Shown here piece after piece: positions 1-10,632 of a DNA stretch of 64,000 nt. The DNA comes from Undaria pinnatifida. Its lineage: Eukaryota; Sar; Phaeophyceae; Laminariales; Alariaceae. A program made the position numbers and the translations under genes. The notes below the pieces were generated by a model. The model was not told the DNA's origin and did no database searches. It saw nothing but the letters and a program-made list of their open reading frames with translations. Where the stretch lies: positions 10,537,007 through 10,601,006 of the forward strand of contig JABAKD010000016.1 in the NCBI GenBank assembly GCA_012845835.1, read 5' to 3'. Positions within the stretch are counted from its first letter, which is position 1, and every line of letters begins with the position of its first letter.

Positions 1-572
1 GGCGGAGAGCTCCTCGCCCATGCTTCGCTCGGCACCCCCGTGCTGAACGCCGACAAGGAGCTGCCTTCGTCGAGCCTGCCCCGCTTCGAGGGGGTGTTGC
101 TATAAGAGGGAGTCTGGGGTAGGGAAGGGAGCGGGGCGGGTAGGTTGTTCTCCTCGATGTCTGGCAGGTGCCTTGGGAGTGCTGTTGGGAGGACTTCGAA
201 TCCTTCCGCCCCCCGGAGGCCGCCATGGTTCGGGCTCCACCACAAGTACTCGAGAGCCGCCTGCAGCCAAGCTCGCTGCGTCCGCCGAAGAATGACCGAT
301 GCGGTACCCCCAGCGCCGGCCGACGTGGTCGCCAACGACAGCAGCGCCGGCGGGTTGTCAGCCGACGATGCGCCGATGCACTCCAGGCAGACCGCCATGA
401 GCTGCTCCGAAAGGAGCGAGTCAGCTAAAGCGGCCGGTGTCGCCAGAACTTTGGCCGGGCGCCACACCTGGGCTCCTTCCTCCTCCGAGGTCACCGCGGC
501 GGTGATGGCCTCGAAAGAGTTGAGCGCCGCGACCGAGTTGAGGTCGATGACAGGTGGGTGGTTGCGAGCCAT
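1..572 (-). pseudogene. Inverted partner copy of the MARNHPPV ORF, cut by the window edge
   Basis: Read on the minus strand, this arm gives the same protein as 1005-1580 with scattered substitutions (for example VIDLNSVAA for VGDLNSVAA). No stop is seen before the window edge. It is listed as partial rather than proven broken. It is the left arm of the palindrome, so the two copies would be transcribed away from each other from the centre at about 789. Confidence 0.5.
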
Positions 573-779
573 GGGTCGCAGTGGTTGGATACAGGCCGGC
601 GTGGTAACGGCGGCCTTGTCCGGCTGCTGAGCTAACTGTGGTCGAGATCCAGCTTCTATCTGTTCTTGTTGGGGAATCTTGGGCTAAAAAAAAGTGAGAG
701 GGGCGGCCAGTTCCCGATCATGTCTTTTATATATCACAAGGTGACGTCACGTCTGGGATCGTTTCTATATCTGTGTCGG

Positions 780-943
780 ATACTGCTAGATTATCCGGAA
801 CGGAGATAGGAACGATCGCAATAGTGTGACCTTGTGACATATAAAAGGCATGATCGGGAACTGGCCGCCCCTCCGGAGTTCACCTCTGTTTAGCCCAAGC
901 TTCCCCAACCAAAACAGATAGAAGCTGGATCTCGACCACAGTT
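780..943 (+). repeat. Left terminal direct repeat of the DIRS-like element
   Basis: About 165 bp that recur at 9352-9518 in the same orientation with roughly 85-90 percent identity by eye. Shared blocks include TTATCCGGAACGGAGATAGG, CATATAAAAGG and CCCCTCCGGAGTTCAC. A third, inverted copy lies in the left palindrome arm (about 640-770). Confidence 0.85.
839..848 (+). promoter_or_regulatory. TATA box of the element promoter
   Basis: ATATAAAAGG lies about 160 bp before the ATG at 1005. The same motif is kept at the matching place in the right terminal repeat (near 9412) and, inverted, in the left palindrome arm. Conservation in all three copies supports a promoter role. Transcription start is not visible. 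Confidence 0.5.
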
Positions 944-1004
944 AGCTCAGCAGCCGGACAAAGCCGCCGTTGCCACGCCGGCTTGTATCCAAACACTGCG
1001 ACCC

Positions 1005-1655
1005 ATGGCTCGCAACCACCCCCCTGTCGGCGACCTCAACTCGGTCGCGGCGTTCACCTCTTTCGAGGCCGTCGCCGCCGCGGTGACCTCGGAGGAGGAA
1101 GGAGCACGGGTGTGGCTCCCGGTCAAAGTTCTGGCGACACCGGCCGCTTTAGCTGACTCGCTCCTTTCGGAGCAGCTCATGGTGGTCTGCCTGGAATGCA
1201 TCGGCGCATCGTCGGCTGACAACCCGCCGGCGCTGCTGTCGTTGGCGATCACGGCGGCAGGCGCTGGGGGTACCGCATCGGTCATTCTTCGGCGGACGCA
1301 GCGAGCTTGGCTGCAGGCGACTCTCGAGTACTTGTGGTGCAGCCCGAACCATGGCGGCCTCCGGGGGGCGGAAGGATTCGAAGTCCTCCCAACAGCACTC
1401 CCAAGGCACCTGCCAGACATCGAGGAGAACAACCTACCCGCCCCGCTCCCTTCCCTACCCCCGACTCTCTCTTATAGCGACACCCCCTCGAAGCGGGGCA
1501 GGCTCGACGAAGGCAGCTCCTTGTCGGCGTTCAGCACGGGATCGCCGAGTAAAGCATGGACGAGGAGCTCTCCGCCGGGAGCACCACTCACGAAAGTGAC
1601 TCTTTCGAAGCAGGTGAGCGTGAAATTTATTTCGAGAATACAGAACACGGAGTAA
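1005..1655 (+). CDS. Unrecognised 216-aa ORF, possibly a first exon or leader ORF of the retroelement
   Basis: The start ATG sits in a good context (ACCCATGG). The protein begins MARNHPPVGDL and has an alanine-rich helical first half with cysteines. Its second half is rich in proline and serine (around residues 140-200) with basic patches. I recognise no domain and no zinc knuckle. A strong donor (AAGCAG/GTGAGC, cut after 1613) lies before the stop, so the last 14 codons may be intron and the ORF a first exon. A near-identical copy lies inverted in the left palindrome arm, starting near 572 on the minus strand and running off the window. The conserved reading frame in both arms favours real coding. 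Position behind the terminal repeat suggests an element-encoded protein, either Gag-like or accessory. Confidence 0.5.
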   Translation: MARNHPPVGDLNSVAAFTSFEAVAAAVTSEEEGARVWLPVKVLATPAALADSLLSEQLMVVCLECIGASSADNPPALLSLAITAAGAGGTASVILRRTQRAWLQATLEYLWCSPNHGGLRGAEGFEVLPTALPRHLPDIEENNLPAPLPSLPPTLSYSDTPSKRGRLDEGSSLSAFSTGSPSKAWTRSSPPGAPLTKVTLSKQVSVKFISRIQNTE

Positions 1656-1659
1656 CAAA

Positions 1660-4050
1660 TTTTCCTGTCCAGACCGCTCTTACACGGTGTTACATACCGC
1701 TTCACGCTCCCACATCATAACGGGTCGGGTCACTTCAATGTTTCTCTGAGAGTTTGTCGGTTTGGGGAAGGACATGCAATGTTAATGAGATCGCGCCACA
1801 AGGGTTACACTACGAAGCAAACCCTACAAGCGGGGTTCAAGCGTATCAGGCCAGTACAACTACTGCAGTACACAAATCCCTCAGTAACGGAACGAACACC
1901 GGAGGCACTGCTACCACCAACGCCTAGCCCTGCCGTTCCCCAACGGACTTCAGATATCCGTCTAAGTTCGAGTTCAACAACCTCGCACGACAGGATATAC
2001 CTGGCAAAACTCACCCTAGGCGTCGCACGACAGGATATACCTGGCAAAGCTTACCCTAGGTTAGAATTCAACAACCTCGCACGACAGGCTATATCTGGTA
2101 CAAACTTTCAGTGCAAACCTATCTTCGGTTCGCCTGCCCCAACACTACTGCGATGCTGCCCGCTATCCTCTCAGCGGTAGATAATCACAGGAAGTTTCTG
2201 ACACACGTCCTTTCATACCAGGTAGACCATACCTCGCGCTTCAGAGTACTTTCAGATGGATACGGAACATAGCTTATGGGGGGATGCGACACGAACTCTT
2301 GAATGAATCCCCAAGACACGAAAAATGCGAAGTTGTCGGTAGGAGAGCTCTACGATTTAAGGCTCTCAATAAAGGAGCACGTACCCCTCCGCTAGGGCTC
2401 AACCATGTTCAATAATCTGCTAGAGTGGCTCGCGGTTTGCGCTACGCCCTCCGATCTCACACCCGTGGGCTGTTGTTTGTGTGGGGCTCAACCATGTCTT
2501 ATAATCTGCTAGGGTGGCACGCGACCGGAGGTACGCCCGCGGTACTTTTAACCGTTCTATGTTGTTTGTGTGGTCGTACATTAGCTAAAAGCCACACTCA
2601 CGGGGTTCGAGGGCAGAAACCCGCGCGTCCGACCATTTATGTTCGTACCCGGCACGCCAGTACTTCAATTGCCTCCCCTCGAGGAATGGCTACTTGTTTT
2701 GGCTGGCTCTGCTTCACAGTAAGTGACCCCACAATTGGTATTTCTATAGGACACTCACGCGGGAAAGCGCGGCGCAATATATCGAATACAAGCAATTATA
2801 CATTCATTTGTCGACCTCACAACAACTCATTCATTTGTCGACCTCACAACAACTCGTAAACCAAGCCCGTGGTCACAGGACACGTCTCAGTCACTCTGGG
2901 AGGTCAGGAACAACGCAAGCAAACCAGAATGATGCACGCATACTTCAAAGTTGATATGGCGATATATACCTGAATGAGCATCGAGCAGCAGTTCCTTATT
3001 GCACGGGTGATCCATATACGCAAGGCCAAATATGTGCATGATGAAACGAGGCGCGACAGACGGATTTGCTATTAATAAGCCGGGCGTCCGAGGTCTCAGG
3101 TAGAAATACAGCAGCAGTAGTTTCAATCACTTCACATTACGGCCATGCTACCCGGGAAGTTACAAATCACTATCGCAAGGTTTCCCCATCGACACGTCAC
3201 ATGCTTATCTAGTATCTAACGGGATCACTAAACGCGTCGGCGTCACATCACATCCCTTTCCTGGGCAGTAACACCTGATCGATTTCTCGTGTCGACGTCA
3301 TATCACGGCCCTCCATCATGGCAGAAACCCGTATCTATTTCTCGTACTGAAGGGTTTGTTGCAGTGGTCTCACGTATGGATGGGTACCGGTCGCCGTCAC
3401 ACGGCCGTCAGAACCCCTCGGCGCCGCCACAACGCCCCGGGCAGGAAACCCTAATCGATTTATCATGTCGACGTTATATCACGGCCCTTCATCTGAGCAG
3501 AAACCCGTACCTATTTTCTCGTACCGATGGGTTTGCTGCTGTTGTCTCACATATCGATTTTGAGTACCGGTCGCCGTCACGCTGCCGTCACAACCCCTCG
3601 GCGCCGTTGTGCTGCCGCCAATGTCACTCGGTGTCACATCACAGCCTTCTCACGGGGCGGAAAACCGTGCCGATTTCTCGTACTTCACCAGGCAGAACCT
3701 CGTATCAATGTTTGTTTATTAGATATCAGCATCAAAGACCTCTTCACTGGTCAGAGTCTCGTTGCTGGTATCACTCACACTGCCGTCACAAAATCAACGT
3801 CCCACTGCCGTCAATACCATTTGGCGTCACGTCACAGCCCCTCTCACGGGGCGGAAACCCGTATTGATTTCTCGCATCGACTTGCACGTCACCTCCCCGT
3901 CATTTCATGGAGCAGAACATAATATCAAATTTACTTATTTTAAAGGCACATCACGGATCTCTTCAATAAGTCATGAGTCTCGTATGACGATCGGGGTATA
4001 GGGTACCACGTAGCCTACAGCACGCCGCAAGCTCCGGTCTCAAAGTTTCC
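1660..4050. other. Element interior without recognisable genes; short tandem duplications
   Basis: No convincing ORF. Visible structure includes a 40-bp unit GTCGCACGACAGGATATACC repeated at about 1980-2095. A block starting GGGGCTCAACCATGT is repeated at about 2395 and 2485. A 28-bp unit (ATTCATTTGTCGACCTCACA) is doubled at 2797-2852. Open frames here have no domain signal. Confidence 0.5.
3238..3900. repeat. Degenerate tandem repeat, period about 177 bp
   Basis: The block containing CAGAAACCCGTATCTATTTC, CCGGTCGCCGTCAC and CCCCTCGGCGCCG occurs at 3238-3430 and again at about 3440-3610. Shorter decayed pieces (GGGGCGGAAACCCGTATTGA, TTTCTCG) continue to about 3900. The overlapping plus-strand frames are translations of this repeat and are not called as genes. 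Confidence 0.65.
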
Positions 4051-4052
4051 CC

Positions 4053-4904
4053 GTGAGGGTAGGGTCTCTCAGGCGCGTCACAAGCTGCTGTTTCACAGGA
4101 ACGTTTCTTCCTTTTGCATGTCACGCTTTCCGGTTTCACGTTTCGATTGAGCAGTTCCGAATCAAGCACGACACGCCCCTGGTCCTCAGCGAGCAGCTGA
4201 AGAAGGCACGTCAATTGCCCATCTCCCACGTGACGAGTTTAGTGATGCAAGCCCAGAACATCATTTGGGGGGTTGCAGAAGATAGCGCAATTGACCCCGG
4301 ATCTCGCACAATAGAACGGGCAAATTCGAACGCTTTTACGAAGGGAATTCGTTTTTGCATGATGTCTAGTCTAGACAACCTGTCTTATCAATAGTGGCTC
4401 TGTATATTGTTACCGGGAGGCATCGCTGATGGCGGAGATAGGTCCAGAAATAGACCATGTGGCCGTGAAAGCAGCCGTAAAGGAAGTACTAGCTAGCTCC
4501 GGGGTCGGGAAGCACGGTTTTGAGGAGTACTCGGGTTGGGGGTCGCGAATTGTGTTCGGAGGGCTAGGCGCAGGATTCGAAGAACCCATGGCGAAAGGCA
4601 GAGCGTTCGGCGTTAGCGCTGGGCACACAAACGGTCAATTTTTCAAACAGAACGCTTTTGTCCCGCACACCCACGGGGACGCAGGACACGACGGTCCAGG
4701 AGGGAGTGCGGGGGCGGGTAGCGAAACACGGAGGGGGGGAAAAAAGGGAACTCGAGGTCAGCATCCGGCCATTCTCCTAAGGCAGTGTGCCGAAAATGCT
4801 CGAATAGAGGTGCCCCCTCCAATCACTTGTTTCGGGTGTGCTCGCTTACATCCTGTTTCAAATGCGGTCAGACGGGACACGTGAAGCAGGCTTGCCCTAA
4901 CTAA
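4053..4904 (+). pseudogene. Gag-like protein with CCHC zinc knuckles (frameshifted)
   Basis: Nucleic-acid-binding structural protein of the retroelement. The second half (from 4429) starts MAEIGPEIDHVAVK and is glycine-rich. After a frameshift near 4780 the last frame carries two knuckles. The first is CRKCSNRGAPSNHLFRVC, with a longer loop than usual. The second is CFKCGQTGHVKQAC at 4854-4895, an exact CX2CX4HX4C, followed by TAA at 4902. The first part (4053-4394) ends in a stop and looks like upstream Gag, with VSIEQFRIKH and ISHVTSLVMQ. At least one stop and one frameshift interrupt the gene. The zinc knuckle is certain; the N-terminal limit is not. Confidence 0.65.
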
Positions 4905-6440
4905 GCGGAAGGCTTCGGTTCCTTAGCCTGGACGGGGGGTTTGTGTGCTGGTTTGTCTCCTCGTCCGGTTTGGCTTCTTCAACAGCTTCTTTCTGCACGT
5001 TTCCCACAGGAAGGTCACCGGTAAATGCGGTTTCACTACTAGATATGATCTAGCGTGACAAGCACCAAACGGCTCGTCCCTCTATCACTCCGTACGTTGG
5101 GTCGTATACTGATCTAGGTTTGACGGCGGCAGTAGGAACGAAAGGGAGAACAAGAGGGGAACGTCCAGGGCCACGTTCCTATGGATGCTCAGGGAGTAGA
5201 GGTACCCGGTTAGAGTGAAGAACGCCGTACAATCAGACAAGAATGCATGTACTATAGAAAGCGTTCGGTTTCCCGGCACTCTTCCCGAGGTAGTAATGTT
5301 CGGATGAGGTCAAAGGGTCGCCCTGCCCCAGGCCCCGCGATGGAGATACAGGTCGGACGGACGTCCGGAACCAAGTAATATTATTGATAATTAATTACAA
5401 CACATGGACTAGTGATCGCTTTTGCCCCGCACAACAACGTGCGATAAATGTTTCCATTTACCGGGTATGTCGACAGGGTGATTAACATATATTTCAGTAT
5501 AGATCACGATCGGTATCAGGGCTACCTCATATCCGAGTTCAATCACGTATTATAAGCATTATGCCGAAACGCGCGTTAATTTACGTTGGCGGATAGACGT
5601 TAGTGTTTCCCTTTACGCCAAGCCCCATCGCGGACAACCGGGACGCAATGTCTCAGTTGAACCAGGTCCGGTTAACGAGCACAACACTGAAATCACATGA
5701 TTAGCGGAGAAAAGGGGGGGGCGCGCCGAACCCACGGCTCACTCGCCGATGTCAGACCGTTGCAGTACTGAAAGAAAATCGTGAACCAGCACTTGTCACG
5801 CCGGAAACCAACCCCTGAGGTGTCTACCGCCGGAGGCTTTGGCTAGATAACAAACTCGATAGTATTTTGCACCAAATATCCCGAGAAGCCCCAAGATCCC
5901 TCGAACTAATCGCAAATAGTCGCAGCAACCACATCGTGAGCTGTGCACTCTGCTCGGTACCTCTGAGTCTGGCCTGTTCTCGGCCAGGACGTTGGCCGAC
6001 GATTGGGCGCGCGTGCGAGCGCTAGCTAAATAAGTTAAATATTTAGGCAGAAACTGAATCGGATAAACCTCTTGCCAAATACGAAGTATACAACTACCCA
6101 ACCGACCTACCGTAGAACGCCCATGCCCTTATCTGTCCGTACACTTTACAAGATCGGCTATAGTGCACAAACATTCCTGCACAAGCGTATTTCGCGTATG
6201 TCAAGAGTACGTACTCCCTGGCTTTCAGCGGAGGGGCAGGAATCTCCAAGGCTGGCTAGCAGACATTCAGCGCTCCCAACGGTCGACCTCGCTCCCGATC
6301 TTTGCAACGAACCGCTGTGGCGGGCAGACGATTTTGTACCAGGTTTATTAGGGTCCGCCATCCCATTTTGGAGGGACGAAGTTTTAGAACCCTATTCCCA
6401 AGACAAGAGAGACACTCCTAGGTTGGACACAAGGTGGTGC
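4905..6440 (+). other. Spacer between Gag and RT, no identifiable domain
   Basis: Frames here are short and share nothing I recognise. The last part (about 6350-6440, around WRDEVLEPYSQDKRDT) may be the linker before reverse transcriptase, because frame-compatible RT sequence follows immediately. No tRNA-like or promoter signal was found. Confidence 0.4.
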
Positions 6441-6444
6441 AAGC

Positions 6445-7249
6445 ATTAATGAATTTGTTGACCCACAGGAAAACGGGAATCTTCCAAGGGAAACGTTATA
6501 ACGGAGCCGACCTTCAAGCGTCGAGTGGCCAAATCACGTACCGGTCGAATACGACACTTGGGTAAATCAAGAGATCGGAAAGTTGGTAGAGAATGGCTGC
6601 CTAGCCCGATGGGCCGAAGTCGTAGACACCAACTAAGCACACGCGTCCTCACATCGTACTGCCCCTCGGCGTAGAGCCATCCAAACCCCGCCTAATTTGG
6701 GATGGAACGTGGCAGAATCTGATGTGTGAGTACTCTTAATTCACAATGGACGGCGTAGGAAAGGTGGCCCAATGCGCATGGCACGGGGTCTACCACGTCA
6801 CGCTCGATCACAAGGCAGATTTTCACCATGTCCCATTGGACGCAGACTCGTGGCAGTACTTCGGATTATGTTGGGAAGGGGTTTACTTTGTGTGGACAGT
6901 TCTTTGCTTCGGCTGGTGTGCTTCCCCATACATATACCACACGCTTTCGTCGGCAGTAGCAGAACACTTGAGAGCACAAGGCGTACCAGTGTTAGTATGG
7001 CTGGACGACTTCTACATCACGAGCGTCCACTCCTCTCGGGTGCTTGGCCCAGAGCAGCAGTACGCGTCGGCTAGAGAATCAACCAGTTTAGCGCTCAGCG
7101 CTTTCTTTAGAGCAGGCTATTTCATGTCGGTAACGAAATGTGTGTTCGAACCCACCACCCGCCTAGTGTATCTAGGAGTCATTTGCGACTCGGACCTACA
7201 GCGGTTTGAAGTACCACTCGACAAGCTAGAAAACTCGAGACAATATTGA
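6445..7249 (+). pseudogene. DIRS-type reverse transcriptase (interrupted)
   Basis: RNA-dependent DNA polymerase domain. In order: PNHVPVEYDTWVNQEIGKLV near 6530 (N-terminal finger), EPSKPRLIWDGTWQNL near 6670 (RT motif with basic KPRLI), HVTLDHKADFHHVPLD, then FGWCASPYIYHTL near 6910. The catalytic motif is VLVWLDDFYIT near 6990, with the paired aspartates intact. Then KCVFEPTTRLVYLGVICDS and VPLDKL follow, the usual thumb region. An in-frame TAA lies before MDGVGK (6746) and stops or frameshifts occur at about 6630 and 7240, so no full enzyme is encoded. LDD in place of YxDD and the FG-C-APY block match DIRS/tyrosine-recombinase retroelements more than LTR elements. Confidence 0.8.
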
Positions 7250-7900
7250 GGGCAGCGATGTCCGCGCGGTCCATTTCGTTCGCGACACTAGAAAAGCTAC
7301 CGGGGAAGTGCGCCAGCATGCCCTCCGTGGCAGTCCCAGCCGCAAGCTTATACGCACATCACATGTACCAGCAGATCGCAAAACTCCGTCAAACCGGGGG
7401 TTCCAAAACATCAACGGAAATCTCGGTGGCAACGAATAGTAGCTTGTGGTCAGAACTAGAGAGGTGGCTAGAGGTCAGGGGCCACATGAACGGAGCGTCG
7501 TGGTACGAAGCAGCGCACCACGTCCTAACGCTCACAAGAGCCACGACGCGTCGTCGAGGGGCTGGGGAGGCTTGGTACGGGGTCTAGACGTGGGTGAGTA
7601 CAGTGCGGCCGGAGACTTCCCAGACGATTGGTCCGGGGCTCACATCAATTTGCAAGAAGCCTACACCCGCTGCCTGTTTCGTGCGGCACAGCCAGAGCGG
7701 GTGGCAGGTTCAACAGTTTTGGCAGACTTGAACAATATGACGCAATACCACGCGTTCCGTCGCGGGAAGGCACGCGACTCCCGCATGCACAAGGTAATCA
7801 CTAGGTTGTTCTGGACGCAAATTGAAAGCGATTTCACTCTACAACTATGATGGGTTAAATCGGCGGGCAACGCAGGAGCTGACGAGCTGTCTCAGCAGCG
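7246..7900 (+). pseudogene. Retroelement connection and RNase H domain (frameshifted)
   Basis: After a minus-one shift at about 7235 the frame continues as ARKLETILRAAMSARSISF and LASLYAHHMYQQIAKL-like helices, typical of the linker after DIRS RT. A second shift near 7520 leads into HDASSRGWGGLVRG (first catalytic Asp), GAHINLQEAYT (Glu) and STVLADLNNMTQ (Asp). Past a stop at 7848 the trace WVKSAGNAGADELS follows, which is the position of the fourth acidic residue. The order and spacing match the RNase H of DIRS elements, which degrades RNA in RNA-DNA hybrids. The copy is inactive because of the shifts and stop. Confidence 0.7.
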
Positions 7901-7963
7901 AGAGCAGAGCATAGGCCAGGGAAAAGCAGGACAGCGACAGCGGCCCTGTTTGGCAACTTTCTC

Positions 7964-9101
7964 ATGTCTCGCAAAAGCGGCGAGAGGAAATTTATAGAGG
8001 AAGCGCAACCAGTCGACATCGTTGAATTTCTGTGTCGGCTTGATTATAGTGGCCAGCGCCGCCGCACAGCAGTGCAAAGCAGGGATTGCGAGGCGATAGG
8101 AACACAAGACTTATCAGCATGCTCCTCTAAATCCGGAGCTTGCTCATTACGGTACGCGCACGACTGGCTTCGATCGAACTGCGTCTCCAAGTTGGCGGTT
8201 GCCTATGAGAAGGAGTTGGGCGTCGTTAGCGCCTGGAGCGATACTCTGCGGGTCGGTAACCCCACTCGCAGTGACCTCGTCGCGCAGTACATGTCGTTCT
8301 CTATGGAAGAGCAAAAGAAGGTGGGAGTACTGGTAAAGCAAGCTCCAGCCCTGCTCCACAGCCATCTAGCAGCGATCATAGCTCCACTCCGCGCCTGCCT
8401 GCATTACCGAGGAAGCAGAGGAGCGAGTCACCCTCGCTCGAGATATATTCATTTTTACGGTAGCATTCAGCACGATCAAACGTGGAGATGAACTCACTCG
8501 AACCCTTAGTCAGCGTATATTACGGCTCCCCAATCGCAGTGGCTTCAGTTCAACTCCAGTGGGTTAAAACGCCCCGTGACGAATCGGACCACCTGTTGAC
8601 AGTCCCGAAGAACGAGGAACACGTCGCCTCGTGCCCAGTAAGAGCAGTCGGGAAGTTTGTACGAGTTGGTGCACACGTCGGATGGAATGTGACGAGAAAG
8701 GATACTTGTTTCCAACTGTATCCCCCCCCAGAGCAGCGGGTGGCCGGCCAATGCGGGGGTCGCAGCCATTGTCAGCGAAGCAGATGTCGCAGATCCTCAA
8801 ATGACACGCCAGGAACGCCGGCGAGCACACGGGATTCTCGATGCATTCCTTCAGGTCGGGCGGCGCAGTTTCACGAGCGCTAGCAGGTGACTCGACGGCG
8901 ACCATCATGCAGAGAGCATTTTGGAAAAGCCCGAAGACAGCCTCCAGGTACATGCGTCTAATAGAGGTAGTCTCCCCAGGCGCGAAGGGGGTTGCCATGG
9001 TGGAAGGCGTTTCAGTGAACCAGTACAGAGAGTTCAACGAATTCCCTCTGACCGAACAGAGTAAGTCATGGACAGCCTTCGGAAATGACCCGATGCTGTG
9101 A
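7964..9101 (+). pseudogene. Tyrosine recombinase of the DIRS-like element (frameshifted)
   Basis: Site-specific recombinase that would integrate circular cDNA. The N-terminal core-binding part (about 8150-8400) includes YAHDWLRSNCVSKLAVAYEK. All catalytic positions can be found in separate frames. Arg lies in AFSTIKRGDELTRTL near 8480, Lys in QWVKTPRDESDHLL near 8560, and HxxR in MHSFRSGGAVSRALAGD near 8845. The nucleophile Tyr lies in KSPKTASRYMRL near 8940. Shifts lie near 8400, 8540 and 8750, so no single protein carries the whole RKHRY set. WKSPKTA-RYM is a strong DIRS/Crypton signature. The last frame ends at 9101, just before the terminal repeat region. Confidence 0.82.
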
Positions 9102-9295
9102 GTAGGACTAGACTATAGACTAGACTAGAAGGAGGTAATGGAAGAAAAACGGGAAATGGGATTTCAGCGTTATTGTAAGTATGGGAGAAACAATTAAGAC
9201 GTTCGTTTTCCGGACTAAGGCCTTGTCAAGCCACGAAGGTCTCTCATCCGTGAAAGACCGCAGAAAGTAAGGGCGGGGTGGCAGCACCGGCCGCG

Positions 9296-9760
9296 GGAGG
9301 TTATGCCATGGTTTCGACCCACACTATACCGGAAGAAGAACAGGCACAAAGATACTGCTGGGTTATCCGGAACGGAGATAGGAACGATCCCAGAAGTGAC
9401 GTTACCCTGTAACATATAAAAGGTATGATCGGGGACTGGTCGCCCCTCCGGAGTTCACTTCTTTTCAGCCCAAGCTTCCCCAACAAAAACAGATAGGAGC
9501 TGGATCTCGACCAAAGTTACCACCCACCCACCCAATCACGAAGCACCAGGGATACAGCATATCCAGATGCCTTATTCTTCTTCACCGTGATTGTAAGTGC
9601 GGTTTGAGTGCGGGCGCAGCAGCCAGCGAGCGACGCTCCAACCGTCCTATTCGCGACGGGATAGCACCACCGCCCGCCGCGGGAAGTGATGCCATTGTTT
9701 CGACCCACACTATACCGGAAGAAGAACCGGCACAAAGATACTGCTGTACCTCTGCATACC
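9296..9760. repeat. Duplicated 80-bp block at the element end
   Basis: The block CCGCGGGAGGTTATGCCATG through CACAAAGATACTGCTG at about 9290-9360 recurs at about 9675-9755. Both are preceded by a similar TTGTAAGT stretch (9172 and 9591). This looks like a second copy of the retroelement 3-prime end, so the terminal structure may be a split direct repeat (A-B ... A) as in PAT/Ngaro elements. Confidence 0.6.
9352..9518 (+). repeat. Right terminal direct repeat of the DIRS-like element
   Basis: Matches 780-943 in the same orientation, including the TATA motif near 9412. It follows the recombinase by 250 bp, which defines the element end. Confidence 0.85.
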
Positions 9761-9965
9761 AAGCACAACCGCTGTTGTTGCTGCTGCCAGCCCCAAAGCA
9801 AACAATACTCCGGACAGGACGCAAGCAGAACCAAACAACAAACTGCCCTAAGAAACAGCAAACTGCTGCTGTGTACACTACCCCGTAAACAACCTTGACG
9901 AGAGTGCAGCTGCTGATCCACATGTTGTGGCCTATCACGTCTCAAGAGCACCGCACTCTTCTAGA

Positions 9966-10225
9966 CTACACATAATATTCTACATCCCCTTCACCAACGA
10001 CAGCCTGCGCCTTGGCAGCAATGCTTCGTAGCGCCTTTCGCGCGTTCATCTCTGGCTGTTCGTCAAAGAGGACGCATGAGTGGCTAAAGGCCCCCACGAG
10101 GGAAGAAGCACCCTTCCCAACCAGCGTCTTGCAGAGGGGGGGTGGGGACTCTGACGAAGCGCCGGCTAAGCCCAACGCCCACATGATGATTGCGCTGGCT
10201 GTTGACTCGACGTCGACGGCACTGT
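9966..10225 (-). CDS. Possible last exon of an unrecognised gene
   Basis: On the minus strand the frame entering at 10225, after an acceptor-like GTCACAG, reads AVDVESTASAIIMWALGLAG and continues through FSHSCVLFDEQPEMNARKAL to a stop at 9966. Composition is ordinary protein-like rather than repeat-derived. No domain is recognised. Upstream exons are not found, and the ORF also extends open to an ATG at 10308. It could be a fragment carried by a repeat. Confidence 0.35.
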
Positions 10226-10632
10226 GACCTGTGCCAGAGGAATTTAGAGAAGTATATTCATGAACGGGTATTAAAAGGGAATATAGTATTAGATGCGCAT
10301 ATGGTATCAATCAGCTGTTCCTTGTCTACAGCAGTACGATGCACCAAGCAGATCATTGAAGATATCAGATTTTTCATAAATTTTGACTTCAAAATAAAAT
10401 AGGCAATGCACAGCACTTTCACCAGGAATCCAACAATTTTGGACCCCTCCAGCCGTCTGTCGTCGTATAGTCTACAAGGTTCCCCTTCGGGAGGTGGACA
10501 CGTGCCTCCCGGGGGCGACGCAAGTCGAATGACTACAACTGATGATGAAGTATTTATGCAGAAGGTGTATATCGGAGGGATGCGTAGTGGAAAGAATGTG
10601 GATAATATAAGATATCACAGACATTTGGTGTA

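Larger units (their letters stand above)
1..1577. repeat. Large palindrome with arms of about 770 bp
   Basis: Bases 1 to about 770 read on the minus strand repeat bases about 805-1577 with few mismatches. The axis lies near 789, inside a short stretch where GGATA and TATCC face each other. Each arm carries the same elements in mirror order: a TATA-like promoter, an ORF beginning MARNHPPV, and its proline-rich tail. The left arm runs off the window start, so its true extent is unknown. The layout suggests two related elements placed head to head, or an inverted terminal arrangement of a tyrosine-recombinase retrotransposon. An assembly fold-back is also possible. Confidence 0.85.
780..9518 (+). 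mobile_element. Degenerate DIRS-like (tyrosine recombinase) retrotransposon
   Basis: Order on the plus strand: terminal repeat (780-943), leader ORF, tandem repeats, zinc-knuckle Gag, reverse transcriptase, RNase H, tyrosine recombinase, then a second terminal repeat in the same direction (9352-9518). Tyrosine recombinase replacing integrase after RT-RNase H is the hallmark of the DIRS/Ngaro/PAT order. Direct rather than inverted ends would fit the PAT/Ngaro side. Several frameshifts and stop codons break every long domain, so the copy is dead. The outer boundaries are inferred from the two repeats; no target duplication is expected for this class. It is possible that the 0.8-1.6 kb part and the 4-9.5 kb part belong to different copies. 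Confidence 0.72.
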
